From Dongia mobilis (GTDB taxonomy: Bacteria > Pseudomonadota > Alphaproteobacteria > Dongiales > Dongiaceae), in contig NZ_SNYW01000006.1 in the NCBI RefSeq assembly GCF_004363235.1, forward strand, positions 310,001-374,000: a DNA stretch of 64,000 bases. The letters run 5' to 3'. Each line of letters opens with the position of its first letter. Position 1 is the stretch's first letter. Made by a program: the position numbers and the translations under genes. Shown here one piece after another: positions 49,715 through 58,257 of the stretch. Under the pieces are notes generated by a model, which was not told the DNA's origin, searched no databases, and was given only the letters and a program-made list of their open reading frames with translations.

Positions 49715-50695
49715 CTAGCCAGGATACCAGACCTTGCGGGGATCGTCGGATGCCCGGCGATAGGCGTAGGCCGTATCGATCAATTTGACGGTGTCGTAGA
49801 CCGGGCGCCAGCCGAGTTCGAATTTCGCCCGCGTGTTGTCGAGCCAGTTGGAATGGTAGTCGCTCGCAATGTCGATCGAGGGGAGGCCGCGCGATATCCG
49901 GAGATGTTCGGCAACTAGGCCGTAATCGACCGGCTCGTCCATGGAAATATTGTAGAGTCGCCCCCGTGCGACCGGGTTGTCGAGTGCCAGCAGTATGGCG
50001 CGGGTCAAGTCCTCGACATGGACAAAATTGCGTTTCAGTGGCCGGCCATGGGCGTCGCGCAGCAATGGCACGGTCCCTTCGGCCCGGCATCTCGCCGCGG
50101 TCTCCGGCGAGACCAGCGTTTTCCAATCCGGACCACCGAAGACATCGTCGCCGAAGGAGAGCGTGAAGCGGAAGTCGTCCTTCTCCATGATCCAGGGCGC
50201 GCGCAGGCAACAGGCGTTGATGCCGTACTGGATGCCAAATTGCGTCAGCATGACCTCTTCCAGCACCTTCGAGAGCGCATAGCAGCCTGGATAGGCCATG
50301 TGCGGCTGCGATTCAGTGACGGGACCGTCATGTTCGTAGAAGAAGTGACCGATACCGGCATCGCCTCCGATCAGGATGAACTGCCGCGCGACGGGTGACT
50401 GGCGAAAGGCTTCCAGCAGCCAGAACAGGCCCTTCACCGTCACATCCATGACCGTCTCTGGCACTTCCTTGCAGGTCGCCAGGTGCACGACATGGGTGAC
50501 GCCGGCCATGGCGTTCTCGACCGCGGCGCGATCGGCAATGTCGCCTCGGGAGATTTCGACCCGATCGTGCTTCGGTGGGACGCGGTTGTGACAGAGCGCG
50601 CGGATACGGGCCTTATTCCATTGCGAATCCTGCAACATGTTGGCGATCAGATTGGCCCCGACCTTGCCGGTTGCGCCGGTTACCAGAATCAGCAT
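49715..50695 (-). CDS. NAD-dependent epimerase/dehydratase (extended SDR)
   Basis: The 326-residue protein has the extended-SDR NAD motif VTGATGKVGANL (from residue 5), the active-site Tyr-x3-Lys in CYALSK and a central THVVHLA strand. It probably acts on a nucleotide sugar or sugar acid. Placement next to a LacI regulator and a ribose-type ABC transporter suggests a role in catabolism of the imported sugar, for example as a uronate or lactone dehydrogenase. ATG 50695 is directly before the NAD motif; it starts 23 bases after the end of the LacI gene. Confidence 0.87.
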   Translation of the reverse strand: MLILVTGATGKVGANLIANMLQDSQWNKARIRALCHNRVPPKHDRVEISRGDIADRAAVENAMAGVTHVVHLATCKEVPETVMDVTVKGLFWLLEAFRQSPVARQFILIGGDAGIGHFFYEHDGPVTESQPHMAYPGCYALSKVLEEVMLTQFGIQYGINACCLRAPWIMEKDDFRFTLSFGDDVFGGPDWKTLVSPETAARCRAEGTVPLLRDAHGRPLKRNFVHVEDLTRAILLALDNPVARGRLYNISMDEPVDYGLVAEHLRISRGLPSIDIASDYHSNWLDNTRAKFELGWRPVYDTVKLIDTAYAYRRASDDPRKVWYPG

Positions 50696-50718
50696 GGCAT
50701 CTCCTCCCTGACAGCGAG

Positions 50719-51822
50719 CTAGCTCCGGTCGACGCCGGAGAGGACATGGCGGCCGACCGATGCCCGGTCGACGAGCGGACAATCGACCTTGCTCTGCCGT
50801 GGCCGCCTTTGCGGCCGCCGCGCATGCTCGATGAGCTGCTCCGCGGCCAGTACACCCATGTCGAAATGCGGCAGCAGGATGGTGGTCAGCGCCGGGCGCA
50901 GGAACTGGGCGATTTCGCGGTCGTCATAGCCGATCACGGCAATGTCTTCCGGAATCCGCTTGCCCATCTCCTTGAGGGCATCGAAGCAGCCCAGCGCCAT
51001 CAGGTCATTGGCGCAGAAAATCGCAGTCGGCGGGTCGGCAAGCTGCATCAGGGCGAGGCATTGCGCATAGCCGGCCGAAGGTTCCCAGTTTCCCGGCCGC
51101 ACCAGTGCCGCATCAAAGGGAATGTTGTGGCTGGCCAGCGCCTGGCGATAGCCCTTGAGGCGGTCGACCATGGCATCCATCCATGTTTCGCCGGTGATGA
51201 GGCCGATCCGCCTGTGGCCGGCACGGATCAAATGGTCTGTCGCGGTCCGCCCGCCAGCCACTTCTCGCGGCGTAACCGATGGCAGGTTCCGATCCGCGGC
51301 ATAGCAGTTGAGCAGAACCATGGGAACCTGCCGCAGCGTGGACGGCGGGCGCACCTGGCGCGTCTGGATCGTGCCGTAGATCAGTCCGAGCAACGGCATG
51401 CTGCGAAAATGCGCAAGCACGGCCTGCTCGAACTCGGCGTCGCCCTGGGTGACGGCGACACTGACAATCAATCCGTTTTCGCCGGCCTTCTCGCGAATGC
51501 CGTCAAGGGCAATGGCGCACCAGGGATCGGTCGACAATTCATCGACCATAACGCCGATTACCCTGGCGTCGCTTCCGGCGGTGCGGGTTGCGCTCCGCCG
51601 CGTCTGGCGGCGATATCCAAGTTCGCGCGCCGCCTCAAGGACGAGCAGTCGGGTCTGGTCCGTGAGCCTTGCGCCGAGAACGTCATTGAGGACCAGGGAG
51701 ACGGTCGTCTGCGACACGCCAGCCCGCGCGGCGATGTCGGTCATCGTCACGCCACGGCGTTTGGTGCGTTGCGAAGAGCGCGCCGTCGAGCGGGTGCGCG
51801 CGGACAATTTTTGGGCAGCCAT
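50719..51822 (-). CDS. LacI-family transcriptional regulator
   Basis: The 367-residue protein has an N-terminal HTH with hinge (VTMTDIAARAGVSQTTVSLVLN, about residues 25-46, of which DIAARAGVSQTTVSLVLN is the core) and a periplasmic-binding-protein-like ligand domain with FCANDLMALGCFDAL. A basic N-terminal extension of about 24 residues precedes the HTH. It is divergent from a ribose-type ABC operon, which it likely represses until the sugar is present. AGGGA precedes ATG 51822. The epimerase gene follows in the same operon. Confidence 0.92.
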   Translation of the reverse strand: MAAQKLSARTRSTARSSQRTKRRGVTMTDIAARAGVSQTTVSLVLNDVLGARLTDQTRLLVLEAARELGYRRQTRRSATRTAGSDARVIGVMVDELSTDPWCAIALDGIREKAGENGLIVSVAVTQGDAEFEQAVLAHFRSMPLLGLIYGTIQTRQVRPPSTLRQVPMVLLNCYAADRNLPSVTPREVAGGRTATDHLIRAGHRRIGLITGETWMDAMVDRLKGYRQALASHNIPFDAALVRPGNWEPSAGYAQCLALMQLADPPTAIFCANDLMALGCFDALKEMGKRIPEDIAVIGYDDREIAQFLRPALTTILLPHFDMGVLAAEQLIEHARRPQRRPRQSKVDCPLVDRASVGRHVLSGVDRS

Positions 51823-51867
51823 GCTTTCCCTGCCAGTCAATATCTGGCGCCGTAACTCGGTTCAGCC

Positions 51868-51885
51868 ACTAGCTATGTAACTAGT
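51868..51885. promoter_or_regulatory. Candidate LacI-family operator
   Basis: ACTAG (51868-51872) and CTAGT (51881-51885) form an inverted repeat of 18 bases in all, 46 bases before the LacI-family start. LacI-family operators are usually 16-20 bp dyads with a central CG, which this lacks, so the call is tentative. Confidence 0.4.
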
Positions 51886-51926
51886 CAATTATGCGCATAT
51901 TAGCAAGTGCAACACATTGTTTTTCA

Positions 51927-51941
51927 ATATTTATTAAATAT
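51927..51941. promoter_or_regulatory. AT-rich palindrome in the sugar-transporter promoter region
   Basis: ATATTTA-T-TAAATAT is a perfect 15-base palindrome in the most AT-rich part of the window (about 51905-51955), between the LacI gene and the ribose-type ABC operon. It may mark the promoter or a binding site for a global regulator. Confidence 0.45.
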
Positions 51942-52065
51942 GATAAATTAATGTTGACGCAATCGGCAGTGGGATGGAAACTCGATCCCAGCAGCGCGAA
52001 CAAGAACGCTCGCCCCGGCCCGGGAACGGGTCAGTAAAATCAACATTTGAAGTGGGAGGACCGAC

Positions 52066-53013
52066 GTGAAGATTGCAATCTCCATCGCTGTTTCCACCGC
52101 CATCGCCCTTGCGACAATGCAGGCCATGGCACAGGAGAAGCAACAACTCGCCTTCGTTGTGAACGCCGCCTCGGATTTCTGGAAGCTGGCGGAAGCGGGT
52201 GTAAAGAAGGCACAGGCCGAATTGCCGAACTATGAATTGCAGTTCAAGTATCCGGCACAGGGCACCGCTGCCCTGCAGAACGCCTTGATGGATGACCTGG
52301 TTGCCGCCGGTACAGACGCCATCATGATTTCGTCGGTGGATCCGAAAACCTCGATCGAGGCCTTCAATCGGATCGCCGCTCAGGTGCCGCTTTTCACCAC
52401 CGACAGTGATGCGCCCGACAGCAACCGAATCGCCTATCTGGGCTCTTCCAATACTGCGGCCGGTGTGCAGGCGGGCGAGATTGCCGTCAAGGCCCTGCCC
52501 GATGGCGCCAAGTGTATGGGTTTTGTGGGTTTCCTGGGTGCCGACAATGCCAAGGAGCGCATCGCCGGATTCAGGCAGGCGGTCGAAGGCAAGGGCATCG
52601 AACTGGTCGACGTCCGCGGCGACGATGTCGATTTCGCCCGCGCGCGCAGCAATGTCGACGATGTTCTAGCTGCAAATCCGGAGATCAACTGCATGGTCGG
52701 GTTCTACTCCTATAACCCGCCGAAGATCTACGAGGCGTTGCAGGCGGCCGGCAAGCTCGGCCAGATCACCGTGATCGCCTTTGACGAGGACCCGATCACC
52801 CTGGGTGCAGTGCGAGATGGCAGCTTTGCCGGCACGGTCGTGCAGCAGCCGTTCGAATGGGGTTATCAGGGCATGAAGCTGATGGCGGCATATCTTGAAG
52901 GCGACAAATCGCAGATTCCGGCCGACAAGCTGATCATCGTGCCGACCAAGGTGATCGACAAGGGCAATGTCGATGAGTTCGAGGCCAATCTCAAGGCGAC
53001 CCTCGGCAAATAG
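52066..53013 (+). CDS. Ribose-type (RbsB-like) sugar-binding protein
   Basis: The 315-residue protein has a Sec signal (cleavage after AMA, about residue 22). It shows the family 2/RbsB pattern: LAFVVNAASDFWKLAEAGVKKA, ISSVDPKTS, TTDSDAPDS and IAFDEDPITLGAV. It captures a monosaccharide or related sugar for the ATPase and permease downstream. GGGAGG lies upstream of the ATG at 52066. Confidence 0.93.
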   Translation: MKIAISIAVSTAIALATMQAMAQEKQQLAFVVNAASDFWKLAEAGVKKAQAELPNYELQFKYPAQGTAALQNALMDDLVAAGTDAIMISSVDPKTSIEAFNRIAAQVPLFTTDSDAPDSNRIAYLGSSNTAAGVQAGEIAVKALPDGAKCMGFVGFLGADNAKERIAGFRQAVEGKGIELVDVRGDDVDFARARSNVDDVLAANPEINCMVGFYSYNPPKIYEALQAAGKLGQITVIAFDEDPITLGAVRDGSFAGTVVQQPFEWGYQGMKLMAAYLEGDKSQIPADKLIIVPTKVIDKGNVDEFEANLKATLGK

Positions 53014-53039
53014 CCTGCAGAGACTTCCCTGGCGAACTT

Positions 53040-53074
53040 GATGCTGGCGCGGCGGCACCTGCCACGCCAGCATC
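53040..53074 (+). terminator. Intercistronic hairpin after the sugar-binding protein gene
   Basis: GATGCTGGCG (53040-53049) pairs with CGCCAGCATC (53065-53074), and further GC pairs inside extend it. It is followed by GTCTTG, a weak U-run. It is the third case in this window of a stable hairpin directly after a binding-protein gene. Confidence 0.65.
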
Positions 53075-53140
53075 GTCTTGCCGCCACTGCCAGGGTCCGC
53101 CACACTGAACTCACGAAATAGCCGGGGAGGCGAAGGCGCG

Positions 53141-54682
53141 ATGGGCGACGCGTTTCTGCAGCTGACACAGATATCGAAATCCTATCCCGGAGTCCGGGCG
53201 CTCGAGGATGTTTCGCTGGACGTTCGGCCGGGCGAGGTGATTGGTCTCGTGGGAGAAAACGGCGCCGGAAAGTCGACCCTGATGAAGATCCTGGGGGGCG
53301 TGGTGGCGCCGAGCGGCGGCACGATCCGTGTCGATGGCGAAAGGTTGCCGGCGCTTAGCGTGCAACAGGCCACAGATGCCGGGATTGCCTTCGTGCATCA
53401 AGAACTGAACCTGTTCGACAACCTCGATGCAGCCGCCAATGTCTTCATCGGCCGCGAACCGCGCTCCGCCGGGCCGCTGCAGCTGGTCGATCGCAAGGCA
53501 CTCTACGCGCAGGCGCGCCGCCATCTCGACCAGCTCGGGGTCGATTTTGCCCCGAACACGCCGGTTGCCGACCTCTCCATCGGGCAACGGCAATTGTTGG
53601 AGATCGCGAAGGCGCTGTCTCTCAACGCGCGCCTCATCATCATGGACGAACCGACATCCAGCCTCACGCTGGCGGAAACCGAGCGCCTGCTGGCGATCAT
53701 TGCTGCACTCCGCGAGCAGGGCGTTGCAGTCATCTTCATCACCCACCGCTTGACCGAGCTCACTGCCTCCGCCGACCGCGTCGTGGTGCTTCGCGACGGA
53801 CGCCTTGTCGGCCATCTCCCGAAGGAGCGGATTTCGCACAACGAGATGATCCGACTGATGATCGGCCGCGATCTTGCATCGCTTTATCAGCCACCCGCAA
53901 CGGCACCCGGAGAGACGGTATTGGAGATGCGCGAAGTGCGCACGGGCGCCTATCCCGATCGGCCGGTGTCGCTTGCAATCCGCCGTGGCGAGATTCTGGG
54001 AATGGCCGGCCTGATCGGCGCCGGCCGGACCGAACTGGCGCGAGTCATCTTCGGCATCGACCCCATGATCGGCGGCTTCATCCTGCTGGACGGGAAGCCG
54101 ATCACATTGGCCACACCCAGGGCGGCCATCGATGCCGGCATATATCTGGTGCCGGAGGATCGCAAGAAGTCGGGACTGCTGCTGGATTTGTCCATTGCCG
54201 AGAATATCGGCCTGCCGACGTTGCAGGCGAAATCGCGGCACGGCATCGTTCAGGCGGCGCGCTTGTTCGAGGATGCCAGGCGGCAGATGCAACGCCTCGA
54301 TATCCGGGCGCCGGGTTGCGAGCTCCCAGCCGCAGCGCTTTCCGGCGGCAATCAGCAAAAGGTCGTGCTGGCGAAATGGCTCGCCATGCGGCCGCGCCTC
54401 CTGATCTGCGACGAACCGACCCGCGGGATCGATGTCGGGGCCAAGAGCGATATTTATCGCATGCTGCGCGATCTGGCGGATGCCGGCGTTGCCATCCTGA
54501 TGATTTCAAGTGACATGGAAGAGGTGATCGGCGTCAGCGATCGCATTGCCGTGATGCATGAAGGACATGTCACCGGTATCCTTGATCGCGCGTCGTTCAG
54601 CGAAAGCAACGTCCTTCACCTCGCCGTCGGCGCCGGTATGGCCGGGTGCAAGGCGGATTTCCCGGAGGCTCGCAGCGCATGA
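53141..54682 (+). CDS. Ribose-type (RbsA-like) tandem sugar ABC ATPase
   Basis: The 513-residue protein contains two nucleotide-binding domains. The first has Walker A GENGAGKST, signature LSIGQRQLLEIAKAL and Walker B LIIMDEPTSSLT. The second has a degenerate P-loop (GAGRTE), signature LSGGNQQKVVLAKWL and Walker B LLICDEPTRGIDVGAK. This is the RbsA/MglA arrangement. GGGAGG precedes the ATG. The stop overlaps the permease start (ATGA). Confidence 0.94.
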   Translation: MGDAFLQLTQISKSYPGVRALEDVSLDVRPGEVIGLVGENGAGKSTLMKILGGVVAPSGGTIRVDGERLPALSVQQATDAGIAFVHQELNLFDNLDAAANVFIGREPRSAGPLQLVDRKALYAQARRHLDQLGVDFAPNTPVADLSIGQRQLLEIAKALSLNARLIIMDEPTSSLTLAETERLLAIIAALREQGVAVIFITHRLTELTASADRVVVLRDGRLVGHLPKERISHNEMIRLMIGRDLASLYQPPATAPGETVLEMREVRTGAYPDRPVSLAIRRGEILGMAGLIGAGRTELARVIFGIDPMIGGFILLDGKPITLATPRAAIDAGIYLVPEDRKKSGLLLDLSIAENIGLPTLQAKSRHGIVQAARLFEDARRQMQRLDIRAPGCELPAAALSGGNQQKVVLAKWLAMRPRLLICDEPTRGIDVGAKSDIYRMLRDLADAGVAILMISSDMEEVIGVSDRIAVMHEGHVTGILDRASFSESNVLHLAVGAGMAGCKADFPEARSA

Positions 54683-55641
54683 TGAAGAAGGATATCGGCC
54701 TGTTTGTGCTGATACTGCTTGTCGGCACGGTGGTTGCCGTCATCAATCCCCTGTTCCTCTCGCCGATCAATCTGGGCAACACGGCAAATCTGGTCGGTCT
54801 GTTCGGGCTTTTTGCCATTGGCCAGGCCTTCGTGATCATTACCGGCGGCATCGAACTGTCGGTCGGTTCGATCATAGCCCTGCTCGGTGTTCTCTTCGTC
54901 GACTTGATCGTAAACGTCGGCTTGGCATGGCCGCTCGCTCTGCTGTTGATGCTGGCGCTCGGCATGATCATGGGATTGATGCACGGGCTACTAATCACGC
55001 GCCTGCACCTCCAGGCGTTCATCGTGACCCTGTGCGGTTTGCTGATCTACCGAGGCATTGCGCGCTTTTATACCGCCGATGCAACCGCGGGATTTGCCTT
55101 CGGCGATAGTTTTCCGGTTCTGGAATGGCTGACGACGGGGCGCTTTTATGGCGTACCCCATTCCTTCATTGCGATGCTCGTCATCGCTGCGATCATGTGG
55201 GTCGTGCTGCATCGGTCGGTGTTCGGGCGGCATCTCTATGCGGTTGGCAAGAATGAAGAAGCCGCCCGCTATTCCGGCATAAATACCGGCAGGGTGATCG
55301 TCGCCGCCTATGTCATCTGCGGCTTGCTGACCGGAATCGCCGCCATCTTCCTTGCAATGTACACCCGCTCCATCTCGCCATCCTCGCACGGCAATTTCTA
55401 CGAACTCTATGCCATTGCTGCCGCGGTGCTGGGCGGTTTCTCCCTGAGGGGCGGCGAAGGATCGATCATTGGAGTTGTCCTCGGCGTCGTCCTGCTGCAG
55501 ATTCTGCAGAACCTCGTCAACCTGCTAGGAATTCCCAGTTCGTTGAACTTCGCGGTCATGGGATCGGTCATTCTGGTTGGCGTACTCGCTGACAGCCAGT
55601 TTTCCGAATTCCGGAAGAGGCGCCTTGCGCTCCGCCGGTGA
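54679..55641 (+). CDS. Ribose-type (RbsC-like) sugar ABC permease
   Basis: The 320-residue protein has eight to ten membrane helices. It contains the family landmarks GIELSVGSIIAL and NEEAARYSGIN, followed by GLLTGIAAIF and AAVLGGFSLRGGEGS. It is coupled to the ATPase gene by ATGA overlap and ends the operon, four bases before the convergent DeoR gene. Confidence 0.93.
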   Translation: MMKKDIGLFVLILLVGTVVAVINPLFLSPINLGNTANLVGLFGLFAIGQAFVIITGGIELSVGSIIALLGVLFVDLIVNVGLAWPLALLLMLALGMIMGLMHGLLITRLHLQAFIVTLCGLLIYRGIARFYTADATAGFAFGDSFPVLEWLTTGRFYGVPHSFIAMLVIAAIMWVVLHRSVFGRHLYAVGKNEEAARYSGINTGRVIVAAYVICGLLTGIAAIFLAMYTRSISPSSHGNFYELYAIAAAVLGGFSLRGGEGSIIGVVLGVVLLQILQNLVNLLGIPSSLNFAVMGSVILVGVLADSQFSEFRKRRLALRR

Positions 55642-55645
55642 CCGA

Positions 55646-56467
55646 TCAGCGGTCGCCGGCGACGATGAGGGAAACGCTGGCGCGCGCCAGCGCCTCGCGC
55701 AGGCCTTCGGGTGGCGCGGTGTCGGTGACCAGCGTGTCAATCTCCTCCAACGTGCCGACGCGGGCCATCGAAAGGCGGCCGAACTTCGATGAATCGCACA
55801 GAGCTACTATCTGCGCGGCGCGCTCGATATAGACCCGCTTGATTTCGGTGTCCTCCAGCGAATAGTCGAACATTCCCTGGTCGGTGAGACCGGAGAAGCC
55901 GATGAAGGCGAGATCGAACCAATAGTGGCGCAGTTGAGCGACAGCTATGGAGCCATAGACGGATAGCTCGGTCGCGCGCAACTGCCCGCCCGGCAGATAG
56001 ACCGGGGCAGGGCCATCGGCCAGCAGCGTCGCCGCACGGACGCTGTTGGTGAATATCTTGATGTCGCCCCGGGTCGCCATCTGGCGCGCGAGTTCCAGGG
56101 CGGTCGATCCCACGTCGATGGCAATGGTGGCGCCGGGACGCACCAGGGCCGCCGCTGCCTCGCCGATCCGCGCCTTTGCCTCGGCGTGGCGCCGCCGCCT
56201 GGCTTCGAACGCGGGCTCGTCGCTGTCGAACGTCTCCGGAGTTCCGGTCTTGCCGGCCAGCGCCCCGCCATGGGTGCGCATCAGGACGCCCTGGCTTTCG
56301 AGGCGGGTGAGGTCGCGCCGGACGGTGATTTCCGAGACCCCCAGTTCCGCCGCGATCTCGCTTACCGCGGCAAAGCCGCGCCGCTCCACGAAATCGCGCA
56401 GCAAGCCGTCCCGGACGGTCAGGGGGATTCGGGCGGCCGGCGAAATTGCAGGGGGACGGTCGGTCAT
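55646..56467 (-). CDS. DeoR-family transcriptional regulator
   Basis: The 273-residue protein has a DeoR HTH (AAVSEIAAELGVSEITVRRDLTRLESQG, with VSEITVRRDLTRLES as recognition helix) and a DeoR sensor domain with DVGSTALELA and TNSVRAATLL. These bind a sugar phosphate. It is divergent from the sugar operon starting at 56619, and three matching dyads lie between them. ATG 56467 is preferred over TTG 56479, which would add four residues. Confidence 0.92.
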   Translation of the reverse strand: MTDRPPAISPAARIPLTVRDGLLRDFVERRGFAAVSEIAAELGVSEITVRRDLTRLESQGVLMRTHGGALAGKTGTPETFDSDEPAFEARRRRHAEAKARIGEAAAALVRPGATIAIDVGSTALELARQMATRGDIKIFTNSVRAATLLADGPAPVYLPGGQLRATELSVYGSIAVAQLRHYWFDLAFIGFSGLTDQGMFDYSLEDTEIKRVYIERAAQIVALCDSSKFGRLSMARVGTLEEIDTLVTDTAPPEGLREALARASVSLIVAGDR

Positions 56468-56482
56468 CGCGCTGTGCAACAG

Positions 56483-56498
56483 TGATCGAATTCGATCA
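56483..56498. promoter_or_regulatory. DeoR operator 1 (perfect palindrome)
   Basis: TGATCGAATTCGATCA is a perfect 16-base palindrome, 15 bases before the DeoR-family start. Two near copies follow at 56565 and 56584, which makes this the best-supported operator set in the window. Confidence 0.8.
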
Positions 56499-56564
56499 TT
56501 TTACCGCGGACGGGGCGAAAATCCAGCGATTGATGCTTGCGTTTGTCGAAAAAATCCGCCTAGA

Positions 56565-56580
56565 TGATCGAAATCGATCT
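56565..56580. promoter_or_regulatory. DeoR operator 2
   Basis: TGATCGAAATCGATCT matches operator 1 at 14 of 16 positions. It lies 82 bases from operator 1 and 38 bases before the SDR start, a distance that would allow a DNA loop between sites. Confidence 0.78.
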
Positions 56581-56583
56581 TGA

Positions 56584-56599
56584 GCGATCGAAATCGAAA
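56584..56599. promoter_or_regulatory. DeoR operator 3
   Basis: GCGATCGAAATCGAAA keeps the GATCGAAATCGA core of operator 2 and lies three bases after it, on nearly the same face of the helix two turns away. The right end is degenerate. Confidence 0.6.
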
Positions 56600-56618
56600 G
56601 AATGCAGGGCAGGCTTGG

Positions 56619-57395
56619 ATGCTGGAGGAATTGCGCGGCAGGCGCGCCATTGTGACCGGTGGTGCGGCGGGGATCGGCCTCGCCATCGCACGCCAGTTTC
56701 ACGCGGCAGGGATGCGCGTGGCCATCGCCGACCTCGACGCGGCGGCGGCCGGGAAGGCGGCGGCGGAACTCGGCCCCGAGCATATGGGAATTGCCATCGA
56801 CGTGCGCGAGCGTGCCAGCGTGGTCCAGGCTTTCGAATCCGTCGTGCAGCGCTTCGGCGGCTATGATGTCCTCGCCGCCAATGCCGGCGTTTCCTCGATG
56901 AAGCTGGTGGTCGATCTCGCGGACGCCGATTGGGACTTCAACATGGATGTCAATGCCAAGGGCATCTTTCTGACCAACCAGGCGGCGGTGCGGCATTTTC
57001 TGGCCGAGAATCGCAAGGGCGTCATCGTCAACACGGCGTCGCTCGCCGGGAAATGGGGCGCCCCGTGGCTCGCCCACTATTCCGCCAGCAAGTTCGCGGT
57101 CGTCGGATTCACCCAGGCGCTCGCCCGTGAAGTCGCCGAGCATGGCATCCGCGTAAATTGCGTTTGCCCCGGCTTCGTCCGCACCGGCATGCAATCGCGC
57201 GAAGTGGAATGGGAGGCGAGCCTGCGTCAAATGACGCCGGAGGCGGTCGTGCAGGACTATATCAACCAGACGCCGATGGGGCGCCTGGAAGAGCCGGAGG
57301 ACGTTGCCAAGACCGTGCTCTTTCTGGCCAGCGACCTTGCCGGTTTTGTCACCGGCGAGGCGCTCAACGTCACCGGCGGCGTCAGGATGGATTGA
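56619..57395 (+). CDS. Short-chain dehydrogenase/reductase in the sugar operon
   Basis: The 258-residue classical SDR has the cofactor motif TGGAAGIG (from residue 12), the NAG motif (AANAGVSSM) and the catalytic Tyr-x3-Lys in HYSASKFAVVG. The Asp after the second strand (IADLDAAAAG) suggests NAD over NADP. It probably oxidises or reduces the imported polyol or sugar. ATG 56619 is chosen since an earlier TTG at 56580 lies within the operators. AGGGCAGG precedes it. It begins the operon. Confidence 0.88.
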   Translation: MLEELRGRRAIVTGGAAGIGLAIARQFHAAGMRVAIADLDAAAAGKAAAELGPEHMGIAIDVRERASVVQAFESVVQRFGGYDVLAANAGVSSMKLVVDLADADWDFNMDVNAKGIFLTNQAAVRHFLAENRKGVIVNTASLAGKWGAPWLAHYSASKFAVVGFTQALAREVAEHGIRVNCVCPGFVRTGMQSREVEWEASLRQMTPEAVVQDYINQTPMGRLEEPEDVAKTVLFLASDLAGFVTGEALNVTGGVRMD

Positions 57396-57400
57396 CGGTC

Positions 57401-58213
57401 ATGCGGGTGCGTTGGGGCAGTTTCATACCGCACCTCATTCTCTCGGCCTTTTCGCTCGCCATCTTGCTGCCGCTGGTCTGGATCGTCCGCGTCAGCCTCA
57501 CCGACAAGCTCACTGCCTACAAGATTCCGCCGGAAATCGGCCATGTCGGGATCGAGAACTATATCGAGATATTCTCGGCCTATCCGTTCGAGCGCTGGTT
57601 CCTCAACAGCCTGTTCGTGGCGCTCGCCTCGACCGCGATCTCGCTGCCGCTGGCGACCGCCATGGCCTATGCCTTTGCCCGCTTCAATACCGGCGGCATC
57701 TTCCTGCGCCTCGGCGTGCTGGCCAGCCAGATGCTGCCGCCGATCATCCTGGTGCTGCCGCTCTTCACGCTGTTCTTCACCACCGGGTTGATGCAGACCC
57801 ATCTGGGTCTCATCCTGGCGCATCTCACCATCAGCCTGCCGTTCCTTGCCTGGATGCTGGTCTCGTTTTTCGAGGGCGATTCGGCCAGCCTCGAAGAGGC
57901 GGCCCGCATCGATGGCGCGACACGATGGCAGGCTTTCATCCTGATCGCCGTGCCGGTGGCGGCGCCTGGCATTCTTGCCGCCGGCCTTCTTGGTTTCATC
58001 CTCAGCTGGAACGAATTTCTCTTTGCACTGGTTCTCTCCGGCGCCGATACGCAAACGCTGCCTGTCGGCCTCGCCAGCATGGAGACCCATGCCGGCGTCG
58101 AGATCGCACCGCTGGCCGCGGCCACGGTGTTGTCATTGCTGCCGGTTTTCGTGCTGCTGCCGTTCCTGCGCAAATACCTGATCAAGGGCCTGTCGCTTGG
58201 CGCCCTCAAGTGA
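57401..58213 (+). CDS. Sugar ABC permease, MalG type
   Basis: The 270-residue protein has six membrane helices and the EAA loop EEAARIDGATRWQAFILIAVP. It is the carboxylic half of a CUT1-type channel. Its partner permease is encoded after the binding protein instead of next to it, an uncommon order. It starts five bases after the SDR stop. Confidence 0.92.
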   Translation: MRVRWGSFIPHLILSAFSLAILLPLVWIVRVSLTDKLTAYKIPPEIGHVGIENYIEIFSAYPFERWFLNSLFVALASTAISLPLATAMAYAFARFNTGGIFLRLGVLASQMLPPIILVLPLFTLFFTTGLMQTHLGLILAHLTISLPFLAWMLVSFFEGDSASLEEAARIDGATRWQAFILIAVPVAAPGILAAGLLGFILSWNEFLFALVLSGADTQTLPVGLASMETHAGVEIAPLAAATVLSLLPVFVLLPFLRKYLIKGLSLGALK

Positions 58214-58257
58214 CCGGTAAAGAACATTGTCGAGGGCCGATTGGAGGGAGGTTTCAC

